Source: Okibacterium fritillariae
GTDB lineage: Bacteria > Actinomycetota > Actinomycetes > Actinomycetales > Microbacteriaceae
Assembly: GCF_900167575.1 (NCBI RefSeq)
Contig: NZ_FUZP01000003.1
Coordinates: 1-64,000 of the forward strand
Direction of reading: 5' to 3'
Length of the DNA: 64,000 bases
The notes below the pieces were generated by a model. The model did no database searches, was not told the DNA's origin, and worked only from the letters and a program-made list of their open reading frames with translations. The translations under genes and the position numbers were made by a program. Shown one piece after another: positions 55,904 to 64,000 of the stretch. Each line of letters opens with the position of its first letter. Position 1 is the stretch's first letter.

Positions 55904-58900
55904 CTAGTGCTCGTGCCGCTCGTCACCCTCGCGGTGCTCACCGTCGTGTCCCTGTGCGCCCTCTTCGGGCTGCTCCGGGTTCTCGACGTGTTCGATCGGC
56001 TCGGCGTTCTCGACGTGCTCGGTCGGCTCGGCGTTCTCGACATGCCCGGTCGACTCGGCGTTCTCGACGTGCTCAGTCGACTCGGCGTTCTCGACGTGCT
56101 CAGTCGACTCGGCGTTCTCGGGCTGATCGACAGCATCAGTCGGCTCGATGCGCTCGGCGCTCTCGGTCGGCTCAGGCTGGTCGACCTTCTCGTCGTTCTC
56201 GACGTCTTCGACCTGCTCAGCCTGCTCAGCCTGCTCAGCCTGCTCAGCCTGCTCAGCCTGCTCAGCCTGCTCAGCCCCAGCATCGCTCGGCGCATCAACG
56301 GTGCCCGCAGCCGCACCCGCACCGGCAACCACTCCGGCCGCATGGGCCGGCACGTGCTCGGCACCGGCCGGGCGGCCACTTTCGACCGCCAGCATGGGGC
56401 GCGAGCGGGCGACCTGGTCGGCGCGCGCGGCGCGTTTGGCGTTGCGGCGCTCCTTGGCACCCTCGACGAGGTTGTAGAGCGTGGGCAGCACGACGAGCGT
56501 GAGCACCGTGGAGGACAGCAGTCCGCCGATCACGACGATGGCGAGCGGCTGCGAGATGAAGCCGCCGTGCCCCGTGATGCCGAGCGCCATGGGCGTGAGC
56601 GCCAGGATGGTGGCCAGGGCCGTCATGAGGATCGGGCGAAGTCGTCGGGCCGAACCGTGCTCGACCGCCTGCGCCACCGTCATACCGCGTCGGCGGTACT
56701 GGTTGACCAGGTCGACGAGCACGATGGCGTTCGTGACCACGATGCCGATGAGCATGAGCACACCGATGAGCGAGGCGACGCCGAGCGGGATGCCCGTGAC
56801 GACCTGCAGCGCGATGGCACCCGTCGCCGCGAACGGCACCGAGATGAGCAGCAGAAGCGGCTGACGCAGCGACCGGAACGTGGCCACCATGACGATGTAG
56901 ACGATCAGGATGGCGGCGAGGAGCGCGAGCCCCAGCTGGCCGAACGCGTCGGACTGGCTGGATGAGACGCCACCGAGCGACGCCGTCACACCGGCGGGCA
57001 GGTCGGCATCGTCGATGGCCGTCTGCACTTCGGCGCTCACGGCGGCGATGTTGTCGCTTGCCGGGGTGGCGCTGATGGTGGCGGTGCGCTTGCCCTCGGA
57101 GGAGGAGATCGACGCCGGTCCGTCGACGAGGCCGACGGTCGCGAGCGAGTCGAGGCGCACGGGGCCCGTCACGGTGGGGATGGTGAGCTCGGCGAGCTCG
57201 GCCTCGGTCGTGGGCGGGTTATCGGACTGTACGTAGATGTTCAGCGTGGTGCCGTCGATCTCAACCGTGCCGACGGTGGTGGGCTGCGTGGCCTGGGCGA
57301 CGAAACCGCCGAGGGCGACCTCGGAGTAGCCGGCCTCGGCCGCCTTGTCGCGGTCGATCTGCACGCCGATGTAGGGGCGCGTCTCGCTCAGGTTGCTGAC
57401 CACCTGCGTGACACCCTCGAGACCCGTGACGGCCTTCACGAGCGTGTCGTTCGCGGTGGCGAGGTCGTCACTGTTGGGCGATTCGATGTCGATCTCGACA
57501 TCGCTCGAACCGCCGAAGCCGGCCGAACCGGAGACCTCGATCTCGCCGGCGCCGTCGATCTTCTCGAGCTCGTCGCGCACGGTGTTGCGCAGCGCCTCCT
57601 GGTCGACGTCATCCGAGGACGTGATCGAGTAGGTGATCGCGCCCGCGCCGCCACCCGAGAAGGCGTCGCGCAGGGTGGAACCGCTGGAACCGATGGACAG
57701 CTGCACGGTCTCGATGCCGTCGATCGTGCGCAGCTCGTCTTCCACGGCCGAGGCCGCGTCGTCCTGAGCCTGCAGGCTGGAGCCCACGTCGAGCGTCTGC
57801 GTGACGGTGAGCGTGTTCTGGCCCGAGTCGCCCAGGAAGTTGGTCTTCATGAACGGCGTCAGCGCGAACGTGCCGACGAGCACGAAGACGGCGATGAGCA
57901 GCGTGGAGACCGAGTGCTTGATGGTCCAGTGGATGACCGGCAGGTAGCCCTTTTGCAGGCGTGTCGGGTGGTCGAGGTCGTCGACGTCGTCCTCGCTCTG
58001 GCGACGCGCGCGGCGAGAGCCGGGCAGCGGGATCGACGACGTGGTGGTCGGAACGGAGTCGACGCCCCGCGCGGCGCGGGCACCGGCTTCAGACGAGGTG
58101 GAAGATGCATCCGTTGCCGCCGTCTTCTTGGCCTTGGGCGCCCGCAGGAACCAGTAGGCCAGCACGGGCACGATGGTGAGCGCGACGAGCAGCGATGCGA
58201 GTAGCGCGATCGTGACGGTGAGCGCGAACGGCCGGAACAGCTCGCCCGTGACATCGCCGACGAACGCCAGCGGCAGGAACACCGCGACGGTCGTGATGGT
58301 CGAGGCCGTGATGGCGCCGGCGACCTCGCGCACACCCTCGAGCACGGCACGTGAGCGCTTCTCGGGCGAACGGTCGTTGAGCGACCCCATGGCCAGGTGG
58401 CGCTTGATGTTCTCGATCACGACGATGGAGTCGTCGACCACGCGGCCGATGGCGATCGTCAGGGCGCCGAGCGTGAGGATGTTGAGCGTGTAGTCGGCCG
58501 CCTGCAACCCGATGAAGGTGATGAGCACCGACGTGGGGATGGAGATGGCCGTGACGATGGTGGCGCGGATGTCGAGCAGGAAGAGCAGGATGACGAGCAC
58601 CGCGAACACGAGACCGAGGAGACCCTCGACCGTGAGCGTCTCGATCGACTGCTCGATGTAGGGCGCCTGGTCGAACACGATCGTGAGCTTGGCGTCGGAG
58701 CCGATGGAGTCGGTGAGGCTCGGCAGCAGGGCGCGAACGGCCTTGGACACCTCGACGGTGTTGGCGGCCGGCAGCTTCGTGACGGCGATCGTCAACGCGG
58801 GCTCGCCGTTGACGCGCGAGATGGAGGTCTGCGGGTCGTCGGTCAGCGCGACCGTGGCCACATCGCTGAGCTTGGTGACGGCCTGGCCGGGCTGCGGGTC

Positions 58901-59641
58901 GGTGGGCAAGAGGGGCAGGCCCGCGATGTCGTCGACCGAGCCGAGCTTCGAGCCCGTCTGCACCGAGAACGTCTTACCGTCTTGCGTGACATCGCCCGCG
59001 GGGATGAGCACGCCGTTGGCGTCGAGCGTGTCAGAGATGGCCTGCGTGGTGAGGCCGCGCTCGGTAAGCTTGCCCTGGTCGGGCGTGATGGTGATGCGCT
59101 GCCCGACGTCACCGATGAGCTGCGCCTCGCGCACGCCGTCGGTGTCTTCGATCTCGGCGAGCGCGTTCTCGCGGATCTGCGTGGCCAGCTCTTTGGTGTC
59201 GGTGTTGGACGTGACCGCGATCTGGATGACGGGCAGATCGTCGATGCTGCCCGAGATCACCTGCGGGTCGACGCCGTCGGGCAGTTGCGACTCGATGCGG
59301 TTGATCGCTTGGTCGATCTTCTGCTCGGCCGTGGCGAGGTTGGTGCCGTAGGTGAACGTGGCCGAGACGACGGACTGGTTGGTGCTGGACGTGGCGCTCG
59401 TGGACTCGAGGTCGGGCACACCGCGGATGGCCGATTCGATCGGGTTGGAGACGTCTTCACTCACGACCTCGGGGGCGGCACCGGGGTAGCTCGTGACGAT
59501 GGCCAGCTGCGGGAACTGCACACTGGGCACGAGCTCTTGCTTCAGCCCCGTGAGCGCCAGCGCGCCGAAAATGGCGACGACGATGGTGACGAGGGCAATG
59601 AGCGCCTTGTTCTTCATGCTGAGGACGGCGAGCGAGTGCAT
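55904..59641 (-). CDS. RND-superfamily exporter (AcrB/HAE1-like) with repetitive C-terminal tail
   Basis: 1245 residues, ATG at 59641 after AGGAGACAG. About 12 membrane helices and two large outside loops. The central relay motif is GRVVDDSIVVIENIKRHLA in helix 4. The transporter ends near residue 1085. A 160-residue acidic tail follows, made of (AEQ)7 and copies of ENAESTEHV. It sits in tandem with a second RND gene downstream of a MocR-type gene. HAE1-like pumps normally span two membranes with adaptor proteins; no adaptor gene is seen here, consistent with a one-membrane cell. Confidence 0.93.
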   Translation of the reverse strand: MHSLAVLSMKNKALIALVTIVVAIFGALALTGLKQELVPSVQFPQLAIVTSYPGAAPEVVSEDVSNPIESAIRGVPDLESTSATSSTNQSVVSATFTYGTNLATAEQKIDQAINRIESQLPDGVDPQVISGSIDDLPVIQIAVTSNTDTKELATQIRENALAEIEDTDGVREAQLIGDVGQRITITPDQGKLTERGLTTQAISDTLDANGVLIPAGDVTQDGKTFSVQTGSKLGSVDDIAGLPLLPTDPQPGQAVTKLSDVATVALTDDPQTSISRVNGEPALTIAVTKLPAANTVEVSKAVRALLPSLTDSIGSDAKLTIVFDQAPYIEQSIETLTVEGLLGLVFAVLVILLFLLDIRATIVTAISIPTSVLITFIGLQAADYTLNILTLGALTIAIGRVVDDSIVVIENIKRHLAMGSLNDRSPEKRSRAVLEGVREVAGAITASTITTVAVFLPLAFVGDVTGELFRPFALTVTIALLASLLVALTIVPVLAYWFLRAPKAKKTAATDASSTSSEAGARAARGVDSVPTTTSSIPLPGSRRARRQSEDDVDDLDHPTRLQKGYLPVIHWTIKHSVSTLLIAVFVLVGTFALTPFMKTNFLGDSGQNTLTVTQTLDVGSSLQAQDDAASAVEDELRTIDGIETVQLSIGSSGSTLRDAFSGGGAGAITYSITSSDDVDQEALRNTVRDELEKIDGAGEIEVSGSAGFGGSSDVEIDIESPNSDDLATANDTLVKAVTGLEGVTQVVSNLSETRPYIGVQIDRDKAAEAGYSEVALGGFVAQATQPTTVGTVEIDGTTLNIYVQSDNPPTTEAELAELTIPTVTGPVRLDSLATVGLVDGPASISSSEGKRTATISATPASDNIAAVSAEVQTAIDDADLPAGVTASLGGVSSSQSDAFGQLGLALLAAILIVYIVMVATFRSLRQPLLLLISVPFAATGAIALQVVTGIPLGVASLIGVLMLIGIVVTNAIVLVDLVNQYRRRGMTVAQAVEHGSARRLRPILMTALATILALTPMALGITGHGGFISQPLAIVVIGGLLSSTVLTLVVLPTLYNLVEGAKERRNAKRAARADQVARSRPMLAVESGRPAGAEHVPAHAAGVVAGAGAAAGTVDAPSDAGAEQAEQAEQAEQAEQAEQAEQVEDVENDEKVDQPEPTESAERIEPTDAVDQPENAESTEHVENAESTEHVENAESTGHVENAEPTEHVENAEPIEHVENPEQPEEGAQGHDGEHREGDERHEH
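55980..56114 (-). repeat. 27-base tandem repeat in the RND tail
   Basis: Five head-to-tail copies of a 27-base unit (55980-56006 through 56088-56114) encode ENAESTEHV and variants. The two copies at 56061-56114 are identical. Confidence 0.9.
56212..56274 (-). repeat. Seven perfect 9-base repeats (CCTGCTCAG) coding (AEQ)7
   Basis: Seven identical CCTGCTCAG units encode Ala-Glu-Gln repeats in the cytoplasmic tail of the exporter. Confidence 0.95.
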
Positions 59642-59728
59642 CTGTCTCCTGGTGCGGTGAGTGTGCGCAGACAGCGCTGACTTCTCGAATTCTGTCACAC
59701 GGCGGGTAACGGTGACCTGAGCACTCTT

Positions 59729-62700
59729 CTAAGAACTCGTCTCGGCGCGACGCTGCGCGGCCCCCTCGACCAGCGCGTAGAGCGTGGGCAGCACGACGAG
59801 CGTCAGCACCGTCGACGACAGCAACCCCCCGATCACGACGATCGCGAGCGGCTGCGAGATGAACCCGCCGTGTCCCGTCACGCCGAGGGCCATGGGGGTG
59901 AGCGCCAGGATGGTGGCCAGCGCGGTCATGAGGATCGGGCGGAGCCGCCGGGCGGAACCGAGCTCCACGGCCCGCGCCACCGACATCCCCCGCGCTCGGT
60001 ATTGGTTGACGTGGTCGACGAGCACGATGGCGTTGGTCACCACCACCCCGATCAACATGAGCACCCCGATCAGGGAGGGCACGCCGAGCGGGATGCCGGT
60101 GACCACCTGCAGCGCGATAGCTCCGGTGGCGGCGAAGGGCACCGACACGAGCAAGAGGAGCGGTTGCCGCAGCGACCGGAAGGTGGCCACCATGACGATG
60201 TAGACGATCAGGATGGCCACGAGGAGCGCCAGTCCCATATCGCCGAACGCGTCGCCCTGGCTCGCCGTGATGCCGCCGAGCGTCGCGCTCGCGCCGGCCG
60301 GAAGCGCGGCGCCGTCGATGGCGGACTGCACGCGTGCGCTCACCGCGGCGATGTTGTCGTCGGCGGGGATGCCGCTCACCGTCGCGGTGCGCGCGCCCTG
60401 GGCCGACGTGAGGGATGCCGGCCCCTCGACCAGCCCGACCGTCGCCAGGGTATCGAGCCGCACCGGCCCCGTCGCGGTCGGGATCTCGAGCGCCGCGAGC
60501 TCGGCCTCGGTGGCCGCCGGCCGATCGGACTGCACGAAGACCTTCAGCGAACTGCCGCCGATCTCGACCGAACCCGCCGCGGTGGGTCGGGTGGCCTGCG
60601 CGACCAGGGCGCCCAGCGCGGCTTCGGTGTAGCCGGCCGCAGCTGCCTGGCGGCGGTCGATCTGCACGCCCACGTAGGGCCGGGTGGCGCTGAGGTTGCT
60701 GACCACCTGCGTGACGCTGTCGACGTCCGCGAGCGCGGCGACGATCGCCGCATTCGCCGCGACCAGGTCGTCGCTCGTGACGGCGGTCACGTCGACCTCG
60801 ATATTGCTCGACCCGCCCCAGCCCGAACCCGCCACCTCGAACGAGCCGACCCCGTGGATGCCCTCGAGCCGCTGGCGCACCGCCACCCGGAGCCCTTCCT
60901 GGTCGACGCCCTCGTCGGTGGTGATCGAGTAGGTGACGGCGCCCGGCGACCCGCCCGCGAAGGCATCCCGCAGCGCCGATCCGCTCGACCCGATCGAGAG
61001 CTGCACACTGGCCACGCCCTCGACCCCGGCCAGCTCGGCCTCGACGAGGGCGGCCGCGTCGTCTTGAGCCTGCAGACTGGCGCCCGCGTCGAGGGTCTGG
61101 GTGATGGTGATGACGTTCTGGCCCGTGTCGCCCAGGAAGTTGGACTTCATCAGGGGGGTGAGCGCGAACGTGCCCACGAGCACGAGCGCCGACAGCAGCA
61201 GCGTCGACACCGAATGCGCCATCGTCCAGCGGATGATGGGCAGGTAGGCCTTCTGCAGGCGCGAGGGATGCTCGAGGTCGTCGGCCGGGCTCTCGGACGC
61301 CGCGGCAGCCGGGGCGCGCAGGAACCAGAACGCGAGCACGGGCACGATCGTGAGGGCGACGAGCAGCGAGGCGAGCAAGGCAATGGTCACGGTGAGCGCG
61401 AACGGCCGGAAGAGTTCGCCCGTGATGTTGCCCACGAAGGCGAGCGGCAGGAACACCGCGACGGTCGTGAGAGTCGACGCGGTGATGGCCCCGGCCACCT
61501 CGCGCACCCCCGACAGGATGGCGCGGGACCGCTCGGCGGCGCCGTGGCGCGGCCGCACATCGTCGGCGAGATGCCGTTTGATGTTCTCGATCACCACGAT
61601 CGAGTCGTCGACCACGCGGCCGAGCGCGATCGTCAGGGCGCCGAGCGTCAACACGTTGAGCGTATAACCGCCCGCCTGCAGCCCGATGAAAGTGATGAGC
61701 ACCGAGACGGGGATCGAGATCGCCGTCACGATCGTGGCGCGCACGTCGACGAGGAACAGCAGGATGACGAGCACGGCGAAGACCAGGCCGAGCAGGCCCT
61801 CGATGGCGAGCGTCTCGATCGACTGCTCGATGAACGGCGCCTGGTCGAAGACCACGGTGAGGGCGGCATCCGAACCGATCGCGGTGGTGAGGCCGGGCAG
61901 CAGCGCCCGCACGGCGCGGGACACCTCGACGGTGTTGGCCGACGGCAGCTTCGTGACGGCGATGGTGAGCGCGGGTTTGCCGTCGACGCGTGAGATCGAC
62001 GTGCGCGGGTCGTCGCCGAGGGCGACCGCGGCGACGTCCCCGACGGTCACGACCGCGCGGGAGCGCTGCGACCCCTCGGCGACGAGTGGGAGCGCCGCGA
62101 TGTCGTCGACGGACGCGAGTGTGCTGCCCGTCTGCACCGTGAACGTCTTGCTGCGGTCGGAGACGTCGCCGGCGGGGAGAAGCTTTCCGTTGGCCGCGAG
62201 CGCGTCGGTGACGGCCTGGGTGGTGAGTCCGCGGCGGGCCAGCTCGGCCGAGTCCGGCGTGATCGTGACGCGCTGCCGCGTCTGGCCGACGAGCTGCGCC
62301 TCGCGCACGCCCGCGACATCCTCGATGTCGACCAGAGCCGTCTGTCGGATGCGTGTCGAGAGCGCCGAGGGGTCGCCGCCGGAGGTGACCGCGATCTGCA
62401 TGACGGGGAGGTCGTCGATGCTGCCCGAGACCACCTGCGGGTCGACGTCCTCCGGCAACTCGAGCGCGATGCGGTTGATCGCCTGGCCGAGCTTCTGTTC
62501 GGCGGCCGCAAGGTCGGTGCCGTAGGCGAACGTGGCGGTGACGACCGATTGATCGGTGCTGGATGTCGCGCTCGACGACTCGAGACCGGGCACGCCCCTG
62601 ATGGCCGCCTCGATGGGGGCGGATACGTCGTCGTCGACCACCTCGGGCGTCGCTCCCGGGTAGGCCGTCACGATGACGATCTGGGGGAACTGCACGTTGG

Positions 62701-62815
62701 GCACGAGCTCCTGCTTCAACGCCCCGAGGGCGAGTGAGCCGAAGAGCGCCACGACGGCGGTGGCGAGGGCGATGAGCGCCTTGTTGGTGAGGCTGAGGGC
62801 GGCGAGCGAATACAT
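59729..62815 (-). CDS. RND-superfamily exporter (AcrB/HAE1-like)
   Basis: 1028 residues, ATG at 62815 after GGGAGAAAC. It is a close paralogue of the neighbouring RND protein over its whole transporter part (same GRVVDDSIVVIENIKRHLA relay, same start LTNKALIALAT and same end region), but without the long acidic tail. Tandem duplication is clear. It follows a MocR-type regulator gene on the same strand. Substrate unknown. Confidence 0.93.
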   Translation of the reverse strand: MYSLAALSLTNKALIALATAVVALFGSLALGALKQELVPNVQFPQIVIVTAYPGATPEVVDDDVSAPIEAAIRGVPGLESSSATSSTDQSVVTATFAYGTDLAAAEQKLGQAINRIALELPEDVDPQVVSGSIDDLPVMQIAVTSGGDPSALSTRIRQTALVDIEDVAGVREAQLVGQTRQRVTITPDSAELARRGLTTQAVTDALAANGKLLPAGDVSDRSKTFTVQTGSTLASVDDIAALPLVAEGSQRSRAVVTVGDVAAVALGDDPRTSISRVDGKPALTIAVTKLPSANTVEVSRAVRALLPGLTTAIGSDAALTVVFDQAPFIEQSIETLAIEGLLGLVFAVLVILLFLVDVRATIVTAISIPVSVLITFIGLQAGGYTLNVLTLGALTIALGRVVDDSIVVIENIKRHLADDVRPRHGAAERSRAILSGVREVAGAITASTLTTVAVFLPLAFVGNITGELFRPFALTVTIALLASLLVALTIVPVLAFWFLRAPAAAASESPADDLEHPSRLQKAYLPIIRWTMAHSVSTLLLSALVLVGTFALTPLMKSNFLGDTGQNVITITQTLDAGASLQAQDDAAALVEAELAGVEGVASVQLSIGSSGSALRDAFAGGSPGAVTYSITTDEGVDQEGLRVAVRQRLEGIHGVGSFEVAGSGWGGSSNIEVDVTAVTSDDLVAANAAIVAALADVDSVTQVVSNLSATRPYVGVQIDRRQAAAAGYTEAALGALVAQATRPTAAGSVEIGGSSLKVFVQSDRPAATEAELAALEIPTATGPVRLDTLATVGLVEGPASLTSAQGARTATVSGIPADDNIAAVSARVQSAIDGAALPAGASATLGGITASQGDAFGDMGLALLVAILIVYIVMVATFRSLRQPLLLLVSVPFAATGAIALQVVTGIPLGVPSLIGVLMLIGVVVTNAIVLVDHVNQYRARGMSVARAVELGSARRLRPILMTALATILALTPMALGVTGHGGFISQPLAIVVIGGLLSSTVLTLVVLPTLYALVEGAAQRRAETSS

Positions 62816-62896
62816 GTTTCTCCCGGTGCAGGGGAACGCGCACATCGCGCGATGCATTCAGCATACTGATATACACAGCAGCACCGCACGCCGCGA

Positions 62897-64000
62897 CTAC
62901 ACGAGCGTGCTCGCAGAGGGCATCACGGGCCGGCGGGCGCCACCCACGGCCAGCCAGGCGGCGTGCAGGCGCTCGACGGCCCGCTCGAGCGTGTCGACCG
63001 GGTAGGTGATCGGCACGCGTAAGAAACGCTCGAACGCGCCATCCGACCCGAACCAGGGGCCCGCCGCCATGACGAGGCCCGAGGTGCGCGCCGTGAGGGT
63101 GAGCGCGCTGCTCACCGGCTGGCCGAGGCCCACCCAGACCGCCAGGCCGCCCGCGACGTGCGGCACCTGCCAGGTGGGGAAGCGCCCCGCGAGCAACTCC
63201 TCGACGCGATCGCGCGACCGGCGCAACTGCACGCGGCGCGCGGCGATGATCTCGTCGAGCTCGGGCATCAGCTCGGCCACCGCCAGCTGCTCGAGGATGG
63301 GGGTGCCGAGATCGAGACTCGAGCGCGCGGCGACGAGGCGGGCCACGAGCGAACGATCGGCGCGGATCCATCCGATGCGCAGCCCGCCCCACACGGTCTT
63401 GCCGATCGAGCCGACGTTCACGACCGTGGCGCCCGTGTCTCCCGCCGAGACGGGCACGAACCGGCTGTCGACGCCGTCACGGTCGATGTCGAGCTCGGCG
63501 GTGGTCTCGTCGACGAGCACGGTCGTACCCTGCCGCGCGGCGGCCCGCAACATGCGGTCGCGCTCCGCGGCGGACATGCTGGCACCCGTGGGGTTGTGGA
63601 AATCGGGCATCAGATAGGCGAGCTGCGGGTTGGTGCGTTCGAACGCGTGCTGCAGCGCCTCGGCATCCCACCCGCCGTCGGCCGTCACCGAGACGGGCAC
63701 CAGCCGGGCGCCGGCCTCGATGAAGGCGCGCTGGGCATGGGGGTAGGTGGGGGCCTCGATCACGACGCGGTCGCCGCGCGAGACCAACACGCGCGCGAGC
63801 AGACCGATCGCGTGCTGCGCGCCGATGGTGACGAGGATCTCGTCGGGCTCGGTCGGCAGACCCTGCGCCGTGTAGCGATCGGCGATGGCCTGGCGCAGGT
63901 GCGGCAGCCCCACGGCGTCGTAGTCCCAGTCGGCGGCGAAGAGGGGCAGCTGCTCGGCCGCGCGCAGCACCGCGGGCGCCACCTGGGGCGCGCACGGCAT
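62897..64000 (-). CDS. Aminotransferase-domain protein, probably a MocR (GntR-type) regulator (partial)
   Basis: 368 codons to a stop at 62897; the N terminus lies beyond the window. The class I aminotransferase fold has MPDFHNPTGASMSAAERDRM, VDETTAELDI and the lysine motif VGSIGKTVWGGLRIGWIRA, which is characteristic of MocR proteins. A winged-helix GntR head should therefore lie off the right edge. MocR members regulate vitamin B6, GABA and other amino compounds. A free aminotransferase cannot be excluded. Confidence 0.85.
   Translation of the reverse strand: MPCAPQVAPAVLRAAEQLPLFAADWDYDAVGLPHLRQAIADRYTAQGLPTEPDEILVTIGAQHAIGLLARVLVSRGDRVVIEAPTYPHAQRAFIEAGARLVPVSVTADGGWDAEALQHAFERTNPQLAYLMPDFHNPTGASMSAAERDRMLRAAARQGTTVLVDETTAELDIDRDGVDSRFVPVSAGDTGATVVNVGSIGKTVWGGLRIGWIRADRSLVARLVAARSSLDLGTPILEQLAVAELMPELDEIIAARRVQLRRSRDRVEELLAGRFPTWQVPHVAGGLAVWVGLGQPVSSALTLTARTSGLVMAAGPWFGSDGAFERFLRVPITYPVDTLERAVERLHAAWLAVGGARRPVMPSASTLV

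Noticed and set aside
55975-56280. Leu/Val-rich plus-strand frame from 55874 with many LGVLDVL repeats, looking like a membrane protein
   Set aside because: It is the mirror of the acidic EQA/ENAESTEHV tail of the RND pump, which continues a clear transporter frame.

Overview
The window is high-GC DNA packed with short-gap genes, many starting on GTG and many overlapping by 1-8 bases. Gene content (ClpC1-type protease ATPase, Rv2578c-type radical SAM protein, DUF3180, PH-domain membrane proteins, an ftsH-fol cluster, lysS, WXG100-like proteins, hairpin terminators mostly without U-tracts) points to an actinobacterium, most likely a member of the Microbacteriaceae. This is inferred from gene content and order; no database search was possible. 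I see no prophage, insertion sequence, CRISPR array or rRNA.

Layout. 1-5.6 kb: a secreted protein with a Pro-Thr tail that runs off the left edge, tRNA-Ser(CGA), radA, and three small hypothetical genes. 5.7-10.7 kb: one very large secreted, wall-anchored nuclease/5'-nucleotidase. 10.9-14.5 kb: argA-type acetyltransferase, a 57-residue acidic protein and clpC with a good ClgR-like operator. 14.6-17.9 kb: a tightly coupled five-gene set with a WXG100-like protein, a type VII-secretion-like effector module, a four-helix membrane protein and two paralogous small proteins of unknown function. This is the least described part of the window. 18-31.5 kb: a long minus-strand housekeeping run (cls, two tiny membrane proteins, lysS, DUF2520, two PH-domain membrane proteins, DUF3180, folK-folB-folP-folE, ftsH, hpt, tilS). 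31.6-32.8 kb: ppa and tRNA-Glu, tRNA-Asp and tRNA-Phe.

32.8-42.7 kb: zinc-ribbon protein, MarR regulator divergent from a DHA2 drug exporter, acyl-CoA oxidase, recQ, and a copper set (His-rich membrane protein, YcnI, CopC). 42.9-50.1 kb, plus strand: GNAT, pirin, a YkoE/ABC/EcfT vitamin importer preceded by a FadR/GntR-like palindrome, a DUF6325-SHOCT pair, and a radical SAM gene under a near-perfect SOS box. 50.3-64 kb: a DEAD-box helicase with a huge repeated N-terminal tail, GNAT, SDR, Tudor-like protein, ABM-domain membrane protein, Nudix, two tandem RND exporters, and a MocR-type aminotransferase-domain protein cut by the right edge.

Working together: the fol genes make dihydrofolate precursors next to FtsH, Hpt and TilS; ClpC, RecQ, RadA and the SOS-linked radical SAM gene are stress and repair functions; the copper set handles copper at the cell surface; the YkoE set probably imports thiamine or its pyrimidine precursor. 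Several proteins carry low-complexity tails encoded by near-perfect tandem DNA repeats, which is a recurring theme here and a likely source of strain-to-strain length variation.
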